Source: Gymnopilus junonius (lineage: Eukaryota > Basidiomycota > Agaricomycetes > Agaricales > Galerinaceae). From it: a stretch of DNA of 34,018 nucleotides. A program made the translations under genes and the position numbers. Below the pieces are notes generated by a model. That model saw only the letters and a program-made list of their open reading frames with translations, searched no databases and was not told where the DNA came from. The number at the start of each line of letters is the position of its first letter. Position 1 is the stretch's first letter. Positions 8,892 to 18,992 of the stretch are shown one piece after another. The DNA lies in contig JADNYJ010000343.1 in assembly GCA_015501075.1 (NCBI GenBank), positions 1-34,018 of the forward strand. Reading direction: 5' to 3'.

Positions 8892-11800
8892 TCAATTCAT
8901 GTCTCTTGGGGTTACATCACCATGTGTCTTCTTGAGTCGCTTTGTTTTTGCTACATAGTGAAGTAGGTGCTTCATTTTGTCCACTGTCTTGAGGATTTCC
9001 TTTAGGTCTCTGCTGTCTTCTCGTAGTGCACGGGTCATGTCGGCACATTCTCGTAAGTAAGCTGGACACTCAAATAGGAAATGCTGCACTGTTTCTGGTG
9101 GGGTTGGTCCTTTGATGAGTTCAGTGCATTGCTGACAACGTGGGGAGTCGCTCTTGCTTATTCTGTGTAGGTACACATTTAGCGGAATATGACCTGTTCA
9201 GATCTGTGTTAGCAAGCTGGCCTGCCCTCTCGTGAACTTATCTCTCAGTGCTCGGAACTTCTTGTATGGGAATTCTGAGTCTACTTTCTTCATCCTCTCT
9301 TTTCGGCTTGATGATGCCCATTTGTGGTTCCACATGTGCAATAGTTCTGTGCTGTATTTCCTTTTCTCTGCTGTTGCACTAATTGGGAGTCCATTTCACA
9401 GTTCTGGTGGTAGCCACTGATGTTGACTAGATTTACCCTGGGCCGCTTTCTTGGCTTCTTTGTCGACCTTTTCATTTCCTGGTACATCTGTGTGACCTGA
9501 GATCCATTGTAGTCAGATTTGGAACTGTCATAGGTTCTCGAGCTTGTCTGTGAGTAATGTTTTGATGTATTGGCCAGGTGCTGGTCACCTAGAACTTAAG
9601 GCCATTAGTAACGCTTGACTGTCTGTGTAAATCATCACCAAGTTTCACCCAATGGCCGGCTGCAATCCTTGGAGTAACCAGGTTGCCAGAATGCCACCAA
9701 TTCCTTCTGCTTCATAGGTAGTGTGTTCCATGAGGTCCCCGAGGTAATACTTCCATGATTTGAATGGTACATCTTCATTCTTCCTATAGATGACTGCTGC
9801 TGCACCTGCACTGTCATTGTATCCTGAGCCATCTGTGAATACCTTGTAGTCAGCATTGTTGTTAGTCTCCTTTTCCATTGATTCATCTTGCATTTTCACT
9901 ATGCTGATCTTGTATGAGGGTGTCCCAGCTGGATCTGATGTGTCTGGGCCTATGGGTTCGAAAAATTCTGGGTCAAGTCTGTAATTTGTGATGAGGTAGT
10001 CTATGGGGCTGAGATGTGTCATGGCCGTGTCTTTCTTTACATCAATTACATATCTGCGAAGGGGGTGGTTATCTGGTAAGGTACATAACCTCACTGCTGC
10101 CCTATGGCATATTTTTCTGAGTAGCAGCTCCATGGGATAGAGTCCTGCATGTGGGTCAAGGAGGTCTGTCGGCATTGTCCAAAGTCCTCCTGCTATCAAT
10201 ATTGTGGCTTGTCATTGTAAGGTTTGCATACATTTTAGCACTCCTACTGATCCAGTTTTCTGCTTGCTGCCAGTGGGCTGAGTTGGCAGAGTGTACCATA
10301 CTTCTAGTGCATAAGTCATCTTGGGGATTGCAACTGCAATATACAGCTATTGCATGAATCTGCAATTGAGTCCTGTTGATGGTCTGGTTAGTCTTCCATA
10401 TAAGCTGTTCCATTGTTTTGCCTTCGCCATTCCCTTTTTGGCTTGGGCGCGCCAGCAGAGCTGGTCATTGATCTCGACACCTAGGTACATGTAACTGTTG
10501 ACTTCTTTTATCACCTGTCCTTGGAGTACTAATTGCGGGCGGTCAAGCGGCACACATCGTCATTGGTTGTGTGGGTCCAGCTGCATTTGCTGCATACAGT
10601 GCATGATAGCAAATTTGTTGATCTCGAATTTTGAGTTGTGCTCTTTGCTCCATTGTTCACCACCCCCATTTTTTGTCATCATGGTCTAGAGCTGGTCAGT
10701 TGTCTGCTCGAAGTCATCCCCTATTGCCACTGCTGCCACATCATCAATGTAACCCAGTGCATCCTCAGTCTCTTTGCTCCCTGCAATTTTGAGTAAATCA
10801 GCATTGTACAACAGATAAGAGACCATGGAGAAAGGGTCGCCCTGGCCTATTCCATTGGTTAGTTCCATCCATGCCGAGGTGAAGTCATCAAATTTTAGTT
10901 TAGTTCATCAACCCATGAGGAGCTGTTCTGTGAAGTCGACATATTTTTTGGGAATGCATCTTTTCTTCATGTTGTGGAGGAGGCATTCTTTTACTGCATT
11001 TGGGAATGCACCTTCAACATCCATGAAGAGGATGCTTACAACCTTTTTGTTGTGCCAGGCAAGCTTTATCCTGTGTGTTAGATATAGTAGTGCATCAGTG
11101 GTTGTTTGTCCTGGTCATCTGCCACTGAAGTGTGTTGCTGGAATGAGTTGATGCTTCTCTATTAGTCAAGACATATCTTCTGCAATAATCATGGTCAGTA
11201 CTTTTCCCAACATGTTAAGAAGAGCTATTGGGCGATATGCCTTTGGGATCTCATAGTTCAGTTTCCCCGCTTTTCTTAAAACAGCTGTCATTGAGTCTTT
11301 CCAGCCGCTGTAGATGTAGTTGAGGTCGAGAGTCGCCTGGTATATATGATTTAGACATGGCAATATTAGGTCTGTTGTTTGTTGCAGGACCACATTCGGT
11401 ATTTTATCTGGGCTGCAAGCCTTGAATGGTGAAAGGTGGTGAATGTGGGACTCAATTTGCTTGGTGGTTATAGGAGCGGGGTCTGGAAGGGGTTCCAGGT
11501 ATTCATAGTCATGTAGGATGTCAATTTCTGCTGGCGGTGGGGGAAAGAAGGCCTTTGCTAGGATGTGAGCTTTGTCTTCATTCATGTTGTGTTCCTGCTC
11601 ATGACCTGCGTCATCTTTGGTGCAAAGTGTGGGTATTTGGGGTCATCCTCCATCACCCACTGGGCTCTTGGCATATCTATGAGCTACCCATAATGTGTCT
11701 GGATCTGCATCCTCCAGGAACTCCTGCCAGTGAGCTATCTTCACTTTTAGGATTGCCTCACCAAACTTGTTTTGTGCTGTTTTGTATTGTGCATGGCTTT

Positions 11801-12857
11801 CATGATCCTCTAGAGCCTGGTATCTGTACAAAGTGCTGCTTAGTCTGTTCATGGTTTTGCGAAATTCACTTAGCTCATTGTTCCACCATCTCTTTTGATC
11901 CTTTGCTTCTTTTATGACACTGACTTTGCTTCGTATAGTATCTTGTATGGCAGTTATTAGCTCCTTTGCTGCATTCTTGAGGTCTTTGCTTGTCTGTATT
12001 TCTTGTGGCTCCTGTATGTTGTCCAGTCGAGATTCTAGTTTTTCTCTAAATTCATCCCAGTCGACATTCTTGAAGTTGTATCGCTCTTCCAGCACTACAC
12101 ATTCTTGTGCTAGATTCAGGATGGTTGCTATGGGGAAGTGATCAGTCCTTGGAGGGCATAGCTGCAGTTGGACATCACATTCTATGACTAAGGGAATTGC
12201 ATTAGTGGTGCACCAGACATTATCTGGATGGGAGAATCATTTTGATCTCATATGTTGCAGTGTCGGGATGTCTTTCGGTAGGGCCATGCTGAAGTCGAAG
12301 AGGTTAAGTCAGTCATAGAGCTGTTCCGCCATGTCCATGGCCTTGGCTGTGAAGAGGTGAGTGTCTGAGTCGTGATCCCACAGTGGATGATGTCTGTTGA
12401 AATCTCCGGCCCATATCATGTAGTCCGAGTTGTTGCCTGTAAACTCCTCCCTCCTTTCATTGACAAATTCCACTAGGCATTCTTCAGTTTCTGAGTGCTC
12501 ACAGTCATTGTAGATGTTGAAGATGGAGAGTCTGCCCCAGTCGCCATGCAGTTGTACCGCTGATACATCATTTGTTCCTGGAATGTTTATTGTTTTCCAG
12601 GTTTTTGTGTTGATGTTTTTGTTGACCCAGATGGCTGAACAGACCTGGTTGTTGAGTATTTTTCTATTGCATGGGAAGACCTGCCTATATTTTGCTGGGG
12701 TTCTCATGTTTCCAGATTTCATTACGTGAGGCTCCTGTAAAAGCACGATGTCCCAATTGTTACTCAGTTGGCTGTTAAGTAAGTCTAGGTGAGCTTTTTC
12801 AGATCTGTTAACATTGATTTGCAGAATACGTAGCCTGTTAAGGGGCTGTTCTGTCAT
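8892..12857 (-). pseudogene. LINE ORF2: endonuclease, reverse transcriptase, RNase H; 15 TGA and 2 TAG
   Basis: One reading frame of about 1,322 codons runs without any net frameshift. Endonuclease: LQINVNRSEK, LLQEPHV, WAGDFNRHHPLWDHD. RT: PKAYRPIALLNMLGK, FMDVEGAFPNA (motif A Asp), NGIGQGDPFSM (motif B), YIDDVAAVA (motif C, YIDD). RNase H: VFTDGSGYNDSAGAA, the Glu in YEAEGIGG, YTDSQALL. C-terminal zinc motif: CQQC with HFLFEC. In-frame stops on the minus strand are TGA at 12309, 12237, 11643, 11166, 11115, 10911, 10908, 10560, 10212, 9642, 9585, 9528, 9513, 9396 and 9198 (low coordinates) and TAG at 10686 and 10347; no TAA occurs. At several sites the family has Arg, for example the double stop before TKLKFDDF and the one before TGHIPLN. 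The copy cannot make protein under the standard code. Confidence 0.87.
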
Positions 12858-12861
12858 TCAA

Positions 12862-13050
12862 TCATGAGGTCAGAGATGCCTGGTTTTGTTCCCTTTCAAC
12901 TTCCTCAAACCAATCCACTGGTGTATTAGTCTTGTCTGGCAGCAGTGTGGAATCTGCACTTTTTGTGCCATGCTGCAATTTAAGTTGCTTGAATAGAGTG
13001 TATGACACCTTCGATGATGTTGCAGGCCAGCATTCCATATCAGAGTAATT
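12862..13050 (-). pseudogene. LINE ORF1 C-terminal remnant
   Basis: Just upstream of ORF2 a minus-strand frame reads through SSKVSYTLFKQLKLQHGTKS and TPVDWFEEVEREQNQASLTS to a TGA at 12862-12864, four bases before the ORF2 ATG (12855-12857). Such close ORF1/ORF2 spacing is usual in two-ORF LINEs. Toward 13050 the frame holds a Cys pair (CISC) but no clear CCHC knuckle. The 5' limit is uncertain. Confidence 0.5.
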
Positions 13051-13488
13051 ACAAGAGATACAAAATAACAGTCAAATAAAAGCCGTTAGTTATTTGCCAT
13101 ATTCTTCTTATGAAGCATGAGGTGGAGAATCCGCAGCAAGAACCACAATTTGAGATAAATTGCCATTTCTATTTGGTTTCAAAGATGGATTCAAACCACC
13201 AAACGCACTCAGGAAAGTCTCCTATGCCTTCCAGAGGGATTAGACTGTCAGTTATATTGTATCATGAATGGCTAGAGAAAGTTCTTGAGCAGTGAAGGAG
13301 TCTAGATTGTCGTGAGCTCACGATAATACCAAAGTGGATGGTGTCAAGAGTACAGTCTGTGTTCTGAGCAAGCATGAATGAGGAATTCGGACACAGTAGG
13401 GGCAAAGAAATAGGGAGGGTAGGAAGAGCTCAGAGGTGGAAGTACATAGAAAAGGTGTCCCCTCTTCCCTTCCTGGATCATGGTAGTA
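13051..13488. other. Spacer between LINE and Harbinger-like element
   Basis: No gene recognised. A 14-bp palindrome (TCGTGAGCTCACGA, about 13311-13324) is the only feature seen. Confidence 0.4.
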
Positions 13489-13530
13489 GTCCCACTCAAT
13501 TCTTAGTTTATTTAGCTGGTTTATTTAGTG
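13489..13530 (+). repeat. Left terminal inverted repeat of Harbinger-like element
   Basis: Starts GTCCCACTCAATTC and ends TTTATTTAGTG; it carries one extra base relative to the right arm. Confidence 0.85.
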
Positions 13531-13721
13531 AGAGCACATGGAGTGACTTTCAAAGCTGATGGCCATAAGCTGGCCAGATTTGTAAGCATCTGACTTTGAA
13601 TTGGAATGGCAGAGTCGGTGCACATGTTGTGAACTGCTTGTTGATCAACTGAGATGTGTCACGTCATGTGCATGTTATCTCTCACTTTGTCCTCTCACCA
13701 GATGATTATACCCTCTACACT

Positions 13722-14640
13722 ATGGATAATGGCTTCGGGTTCAACTTCCCAGATAATGCTGTGGATAACAGCGTAAATTATGGCTCTATACCACTACCTT
13801 CTATGCCTCTCCACCGGACTGGAGAGGCTTTAATGCAACCTACTATACCCCCTCAGCGACACTCATTTCCATCCCAGAACACTCACTGCACTCCCTTGAA
13901 CAACTCAATACAATACTCTCCCTACACAACTTTCAATACTCAGCAGCTTCAATTCATGAATACCCCTCCTGTTGCAACACAAGTGTTCAGACAGGACCAA
14001 CCACTGTGACAATGTGACACTGTGTATTCCCCTCATATGCACACCCAGTTGATCCCACAAGAGCTACAAAATTATATTCAAAATCATTCTAACCTGCATA
14101 CTGTACCTCGCCCTAGTAAGTCATACTACATTTGACAGCCTGATGTCAATCTAATGCCTTTATCAATAGACAGTTTTGCTGTTAAGGAGGTTACGACATC
14201 AGCTTCCCCTACTCAAAGTGATCCACCAGGCAAGGAGAACAAGCCCATCATGAAAAAACTGACTGAAGGAAAGCCAACCAGGAAGCTGTGATGAGAGGTA
14301 TTGGCAGCAGGTCAGGAGCTGCAAATCATCGAGAAGGAGGTGGATCAGATGATGAGATTGCGAAGCTGAGCTGGATGCAAAGAAGGCATCAAAAATAAAG
14401 TTGAAGAAGGAGGACATGAAGAGGGAGAAAGTTGAGGATGTGAAACAAGGAGGTGAAGGGAGGATCATGAAGGATGTGAAAGGGGCAAAGAAGTTGGAGT
14501 TGGAAAAAGAAGCTGCACAGGCAAAGGAGGAGGAGGATGGAGGGAAGGATCAGGATTGGAAGGGGCAGGACAGGGAGGAGGTCGAGATTGTTGACCCGGA
14601 GAAAGGGTTGACAGATACTGACAAGCTTAAGATTCCCCAG
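13722..14640 (+). pseudogene. Harbinger accessory (Myb/SANT-like?) protein remnant
   Basis: A likely start is MDNGFGFNFPDN at 13722, after a CAG that could end a short intron. The first part is Pro/Gln/Asn-rich. A charged segment follows: KENKPIMKKLTEGKPTRKL, then a Lys/Glu-rich stretch, then VDPEKGLTDTDKLKI, which resembles the lead-in to a DNA-binding domain in mushroom transposon-associated proteins (recalled, not searched). The frame carries TGA stops (for example at about 14007, 14133, two in a row at 14289-14294, and near 14367) and one frameshift near 14360-14370. The DNA-binding part itself is missing where the element is deleted. Confidence 0.5.
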
Positions 14641-15304
14641 ATCCTAAGCAACCTGGGAAACCAAATTTTGACATTTCATTTGAGAGGAACTCCCTCTGTT
14701 CTGTACCAGGCCAAGCAAGAAATTCTGGCTTCATTTTCAGTAAGGCCTGACACACTCTTGGACAATACTCATAGACTGTTCCCTCTGCAATAGACATGAT
14801 AGCAGCTGTCTTGATCGCAGAGTCAGATCCGACATGAGAAAGAAAGGTTGCTAACTGATATTTGGGTGGTTGTTGAGGCCTCTTTCCAGTACTTTTAAAT
14901 ATGGGGTCATCCTGAATAAGGTCGTGGATGTACCAGAATGACTTCCTGTCCATTCTTTTGGAAAGCTGTCAGTGTTAATATGAATAAAGAAGCCTGTTTG
15001 TGTACCTCATCCAGGCTTTAAACCATCTATCTGAGAAACTGTAAAGCAAGAGGTCAAAAAAATCTATAGATTTTTGTGCATTATAAGGACCGCGAGGCCC
15101 ATATTGGCCCATCCACTGGAAATGAAGAGTACATGCATTTTCCAGTGCCATCTGTGCAACAAGCATAGCTGTCATTTCCTCGTCGTCATTCTCTGCATCT
15201 GCGAGCATCAGGATTGCAAGAGCCTCCATATCAGCCACAGCCCTCTTTCGATCCTTCCATTCTTCAGTGGCTGAGCGGCGACACCCTGGTGTAGTACTAT
15301 GCAT
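14640..15304 (-). pseudogene. PIF/Harbinger transposase, N-terminal half
   Basis: Two minus-strand exons: 15304-15006 and 14954 down to about 14640, separated by a 51-nt GT-AG intron that joins KAWMR to MDRKSFWYIHDL. Motifs resemble fungal Harbinger (DDE_Tnp_4) transposases: GPYNAQKSIDFFDLLLYSFS, DRWFKAWMRMDRKSFW, DDPIFKSTGKRPQQPPKYQL, IAEGTVYEYC, EFLAWPGTEQRE and GFPGCLGSG. The catalytic DDE core that should follow GSG is absent, so the protein is inactive. No in-frame stops occur within the retained part, unlike the partner gene. The start at 15304 is only the first in-frame ATG. Confidence 0.78.
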
Positions 15305-15451
15305 TCACACCATCGAGGTAGCATTGAAGCAGGAGTGCATTCTTATCTTATCGATGAATTGGATTACATATGAAGAGCCCCCATGCCACGTTGAAAGTCC
15401 GCTCGCTTACCATTCTTCGTTAAGGCACAGCACCACATGGAATGCTCCTTC

Positions 15452-15492
15452 CACTAAATAAACCACTAAATAAACTAAGAATTGAGTGGGAC
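15452..15492 (-). repeat. Right terminal inverted repeat of Harbinger-like element
   Basis: Inverse of 13489-13530, ending GAATTGAGTGGGAC and followed by TA. Confidence 0.85.
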
Positions 15493-16296
15493 TAGTGGTG
15501 AGTGAAACCTGAGCGAAGCAACTTAGTTGTTAGGTAAAATGCTTGGCAAACAAAGCCAAACTTTCCAGTTGCTTTCCATGAAAATAGTTAAAAATAGTTG
15601 CCCGGATCCCGACGGCCCCGAGGCGGCACTTCGCATATTTACAGGCAGTAATTATCTAGTAAGTATTACTGTAGTATTGAGCACAAAAATGCTGGTCTTA
15701 TCTACTTGGTAGCTTGGCATCCTCACTTTTTCATACTTCCGGCTGTCCTCCGAGTCACAAGGTAAAATGCACTTTTCTCTTTCATTTCACTGCTCTGTTA
15801 TATACCAACTCACGCTTTTCTAGCCTACGAACTCAAAGCACGAAACGAATTTTTGCAGTCTCCTGCGAATACGTGTCGAAGAATGCTAGTGTTACTGCCT
15901 TCAAGTTATGTAAGTCCAAAAGCCTGCGTTGGTAAGGGACTGCCTCAATGTGAGCCTGGCGCTAAGTAGCTACCTGTTTAAATGTGATTGTCGCCGGTCA
16001 GGCAGCCGCTATAACGGTGACTAGTTGACTGGTGACCAGATCCACAACTGCGACCGCGATCAAATACTATGCCGTGCCAAGCATAACAGTAACTCTCAGC
16101 GAAGTACTTAGTTACTCTCGTTGTCGTTATGATGGTCACTTTCCTCACCACTTTCTTTCTTCTCTCTTGTGGCTGGTCCTCTTTCTTTCTTTCCATCGTC
16201 CTTTGAAGTCTCCAAGTTGGATAGCTTGGCCTCCCTTCGAGTTCTTTCTCATTCCAGGGCTGGCGCTCTTCGGAAGCCCCAACGTGTTCTCTCAAA
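15493..16296. other. Intergenic region upstream of membrane-protein gene A
   Basis: No recognisable coding exon. The pyrimidine-rich part (about 16140-16210, CTTTCTTTCTTCTC-like) may be core promoter of the gene starting at 16297, as CT-rich tracts are common near fungal transcription starts. Confidence 0.4.
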
Positions 16297-18815
16297 ATGC
16301 TGAATCGGGCAGGTCGTCAGTTGGCCAAGCACGTTCTATCTCTTGCCAGAGCAAAACTGTTGGTCAGTCCTTTAGGTTTGATAGTAATCGCCATTTCTCA
16401 TTTCTGTGTAGTATGACAGAATAACCTTGACGCGGTTCACGGCATTATACTTCTTCTTTGCCCTTGCTTCTTGTAGCGTCCTCAGCGTCCTTCAAGGCGT
16501 TACCTTCATAGACAACGCAATGGGTGTTTCAGTTCTGTCTCCCTTTCTCAAGAATATCACGACGGATCCCATCATCTTGCTAGACAACAAGAAGTTGCAG
16601 ACTTGTACAAGTATACCAAATCAGCCTGGCACACTCTGTAAAACGATATTATATTTCACAGGCAATTTCAGCACACTGAATACCTCTACATTTCAACAAG
16701 TACGTAATTGAAAAGCAGTGACCAAACAATATTTATTCAATTCTCTTCTCTGATAGGAGGCCTGGCATGACGACTTCCAATCAGATGAATACGACGATGA
16801 TCTTGACGGGGAATTGTTTACTCGCACTGAGGACAAGGTGTTCAACCGGCTTGCAACTGCTGCCCTTGCCTCCGAGAACTGTATCATCTCCTTAGGATGG
16901 GTCGGGGAAGCGTGAGCATTTTTTCTTCCATGGTTGAGTTTGTGAACGATGCCAGGCAGGATCGAAGATGGAAAACGAGAAGACGTTGTAACTATGCTAT
17001 TTCAGATTTGGCTCTTTTCTCTTGCTCTCGTGGCCGTAAGTGCATTATGAAGGCCCCATGCCGTGACTTTCGTAAACAAATCTCGTTAGATCCTCAATGA
17101 ATCCATCCCCCACTTAGGAGCAGCCTTTTTAGGACACCTGCTCAACACCGGCTGGGCGGCCTATCGGATTTGGTCAACCGTTTCCTTGACCCACCTCTAT
17201 CGAAGCAAAATCTTACCTGGAGCTTGTGGGACATGGATGTTATGGGTAGATGGTGGGATGTCAGGTTGAAGCACTCTGTAAGTTTCCTTTCTAGAGCTGT
17301 GCGATGGTGATTCACCACCGTAGATTCCTATTCTTGTGGTAAACTTGGTTATCCTTGTTGCTTACATATATCTGTCGTCAAAGTTATACAAGGTATTTAT
17401 AGTTTACATCTCTTGCCATTATCCCTGACATGAAGTCCAGGTATATGCAAACGAAACATTTAGCCGGGTTGGTGCATCTCCAAGTATACATAGGATTTAC
17501 AAGGCAATTCACTCGTTTTATATCATCGTTCATTATTTTGATGGATCTCTTTTACTAGATCGTCTTATTCTTTTCTGTTTGCCTCCAATTATCTGGCTTT
17601 TTTTCAATCGCATCGACTGCAATATGGCTCGATAAAGTCTGCCACAGCTTCCTGATGGAGCTGACAGAATACGTTGACCTGTATATGGCTGCCTTCATTG
17701 TTACTCTAGTGGTACGTTTTTAACACTTGGTCGTATAGGTTCTATAATTGACCCTTTAAATGGTGTATTATTGTCTTAGTTTCAATTCCCGTGGTTTTAC
17801 TTGGTAGGCTTCTTATAGTCAGGTGTGAAATTTTGGGTTTGAACGTCTTGATGTCAGGGCTGGGTCTGCGTCAGAAAAGAGTGTAAAGTTCGATTTGGCA
17901 TTTTTTGTGTAATATCTTGCATTCTTCTGGCACTTTCAAGCGCATTTTTTTCTGGATCTCGTAAGTCTTCTTCACTATCAAGGCAGGCCTTTTCGTTAGC
18001 TCAACATTCTCGGCAGTATACCGATACATCTTCAAGTCTTGGCCATTTTTTGCCACCATCACCATTACCGCATACTTGCTTCTTGTCACAACCAGTGTCC
18101 TTGGCGTTGTGTGTAGGCTCAACTTTGAAAAGGGGCTTGCTCATTACCGTAAGCATCATCAACTTCCTTTGAAATTTTGACGCGTCTTTACCTTCAACGC
18201 ACAGTCCAAGTCACCAACGCTCTTGAGGGTGTTGACTTCACGCCAGTATCATTTCCAAAGAGCGTTGACAGTGACATTGAGAAAAACGACTTCGACTTAT
18301 TCAAGGGAGCCCCATCACCTACGCCAGCCGCACCGATTGTCGTTCAGAGACCAGCATTATCTCACAGGGAGCCTAGAAGAAGGTCCGTAAAAGAAAGAGT
18401 ATCAGCGGTCTTTAGCGGCGATTTTTATTCGAAGGACCCGATCAAGATTTCTTCATCGCCACCTCTCATTTCTGAACTAGGCCCTCGCCCAGTATTCGGG
18501 GGACCTAGGTCCTCTAGTATGGCGCCTTCTGCTGAACCTCGACCATCCATATACAATATGAAGAAAAGCGCCGTGCCGAAAGGCAAGAAAGATCAGAGTC
18601 TATCCTTCCCGTGCTCGCGACCAAGCCGGACAAACCTCAAGCATTGTTCAAGAGACCGTTCTCACCGATCCTCCGTCGAGATCATCATCGGTCAAAGCAT
18701 CTCCAATTCTTCAGGAGCGTGGTCTTCCAGCGAACCCTCAGGGAGAGAAGAGGAAGGAATCGTCCGCTGGAAAGGACGTCAGGACAATGATAGTAGTCCG
18801 AAATATGCTACATGA
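16297..18815 (+). CDS. Multi-pass membrane protein A of a fungal family; 1-base frameshift
   Basis: Twelve exons: 16297-16362, 16412-16699, 16757-16911, 16960-17035, 17090-17277, 17324-17392, 17441-17503, 17559-17711, 17780-17803, 17858-17960, 18017-18148, 18205-18815; about 642 aa. About eight hydrophobic segments are visible: one after YDRITLTRFTALYF, a roughly 100-residue N-glycosylatable loop, then helices around IWLFSLALVA, GAAFLGHLLNTGW, IPILVVNLVILVAYIYL, IVLFFSVCLQLSGFF, LYMAAFIVTLV, FGIFCVISCILLALSS and ITAYLLLVTTSVLGVV, the last followed by CRLNFEKGL. A long Ser/Pro-rich, basic cytosolic tail of about 200 residues ends the protein. I recall similar uncharacterised proteins in many Agaricomycetes; function is unknown. 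Exon 5 seems to lack one G near 17235 (after GACGTW), because its end reads WWDVRLKHS only in a shifted frame; a 50-nt intron at 17172-17221 could also fix the frame but would delete conserved sequence. Intron 7 begins with GC (17504). Paralogue of the convergent gene at 18993-21383. Confidence 0.75.
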
Positions 18816-18992
18816 TGTACACATGTTGTCCAATAAATAGCTTCAGTGAAGCGTCAAACCATATTCTTCACCATTAGTCTGCGGTAGTGAAATCCTACCT
18901 TGACTGTGGCAAGGCGGAGTAGGATATATGTATTTCTATAAGTGATACAAAACCGTGTTCCAATTTACTTATTAGTCCATCAAGAACTTTTT
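18816..18992. other. 177-bp tail-to-tail intergenic gap
   Basis: Shared 3' region of the two convergent paralogues. An AATAAA signal for gene A is visible near 18831-18837 (CCAATAAATAG). The 3' UTRs may overlap. Confidence 0.55.

Larger units (their letters stand above)
8880..13050 (-). mobile_element. LINE retrotransposon, Tad1/I-like with APE endonuclease and RNase H
   Basis: A minus-strand non-LTR element with the end of ORF1 (about 13050-12862), a full-length but stop-ridden ORF2 (12857-8892) and a short 3' region. Domain order endonuclease, reverse transcriptase, RNase H and terminal CCHC-like motif fits the I/Tad1 group common in fungi. Most of ORF1 is missing, so the copy is 5' truncated. 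Neither terminal duplication nor a poly(A) tail was located, so both outer boundaries are approximate. Confidence 0.85.
13489..15492. mobile_element. PIF/Harbinger-like transposon, internal-deletion derivative
   Basis: The 2-kb unit is bounded by inverted repeats at 13489-13530 and 15452-15492 (both begin GTCCCACTCAATTCTTAG when read inward; one 1-base gap). TA flanks both ends. Inside are a plus-strand remnant of an accessory protein and, converging on it, the 5' half of a DDE transposase on the minus strand. The two meet near 14640, with no 3' half of either gene, so an internal deletion seems to have joined them. Autonomous PIF/Harbinger elements carry a transposase and a Myb/SANT-like protein, which matches this pairing. 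Confidence 0.75.

Noticed and set aside
10156..10413. 85-aa minus-strand open frame inside the LINE
   Set aside because: It is an out-of-frame shadow of ORF2; the true frame there reads LYIAVAIPKMTYALEVWYT.
8892..12857. UGA read as tryptophan in the LINE
   Set aside because: TGG codons coexist in the same frame, several TGA sites match conserved Arg rather than Trp, two TAG stops also occur, and host genes use TGA as a normal terminator.
17172..17221. 50-nt intron as the explanation of the frame change in gene A
   Set aside because: It is possible (GT-AG, TTGAC inside) but would delete a segment that aligns with paralogue B, so a 1-base loss is preferred; kept as the alternative.
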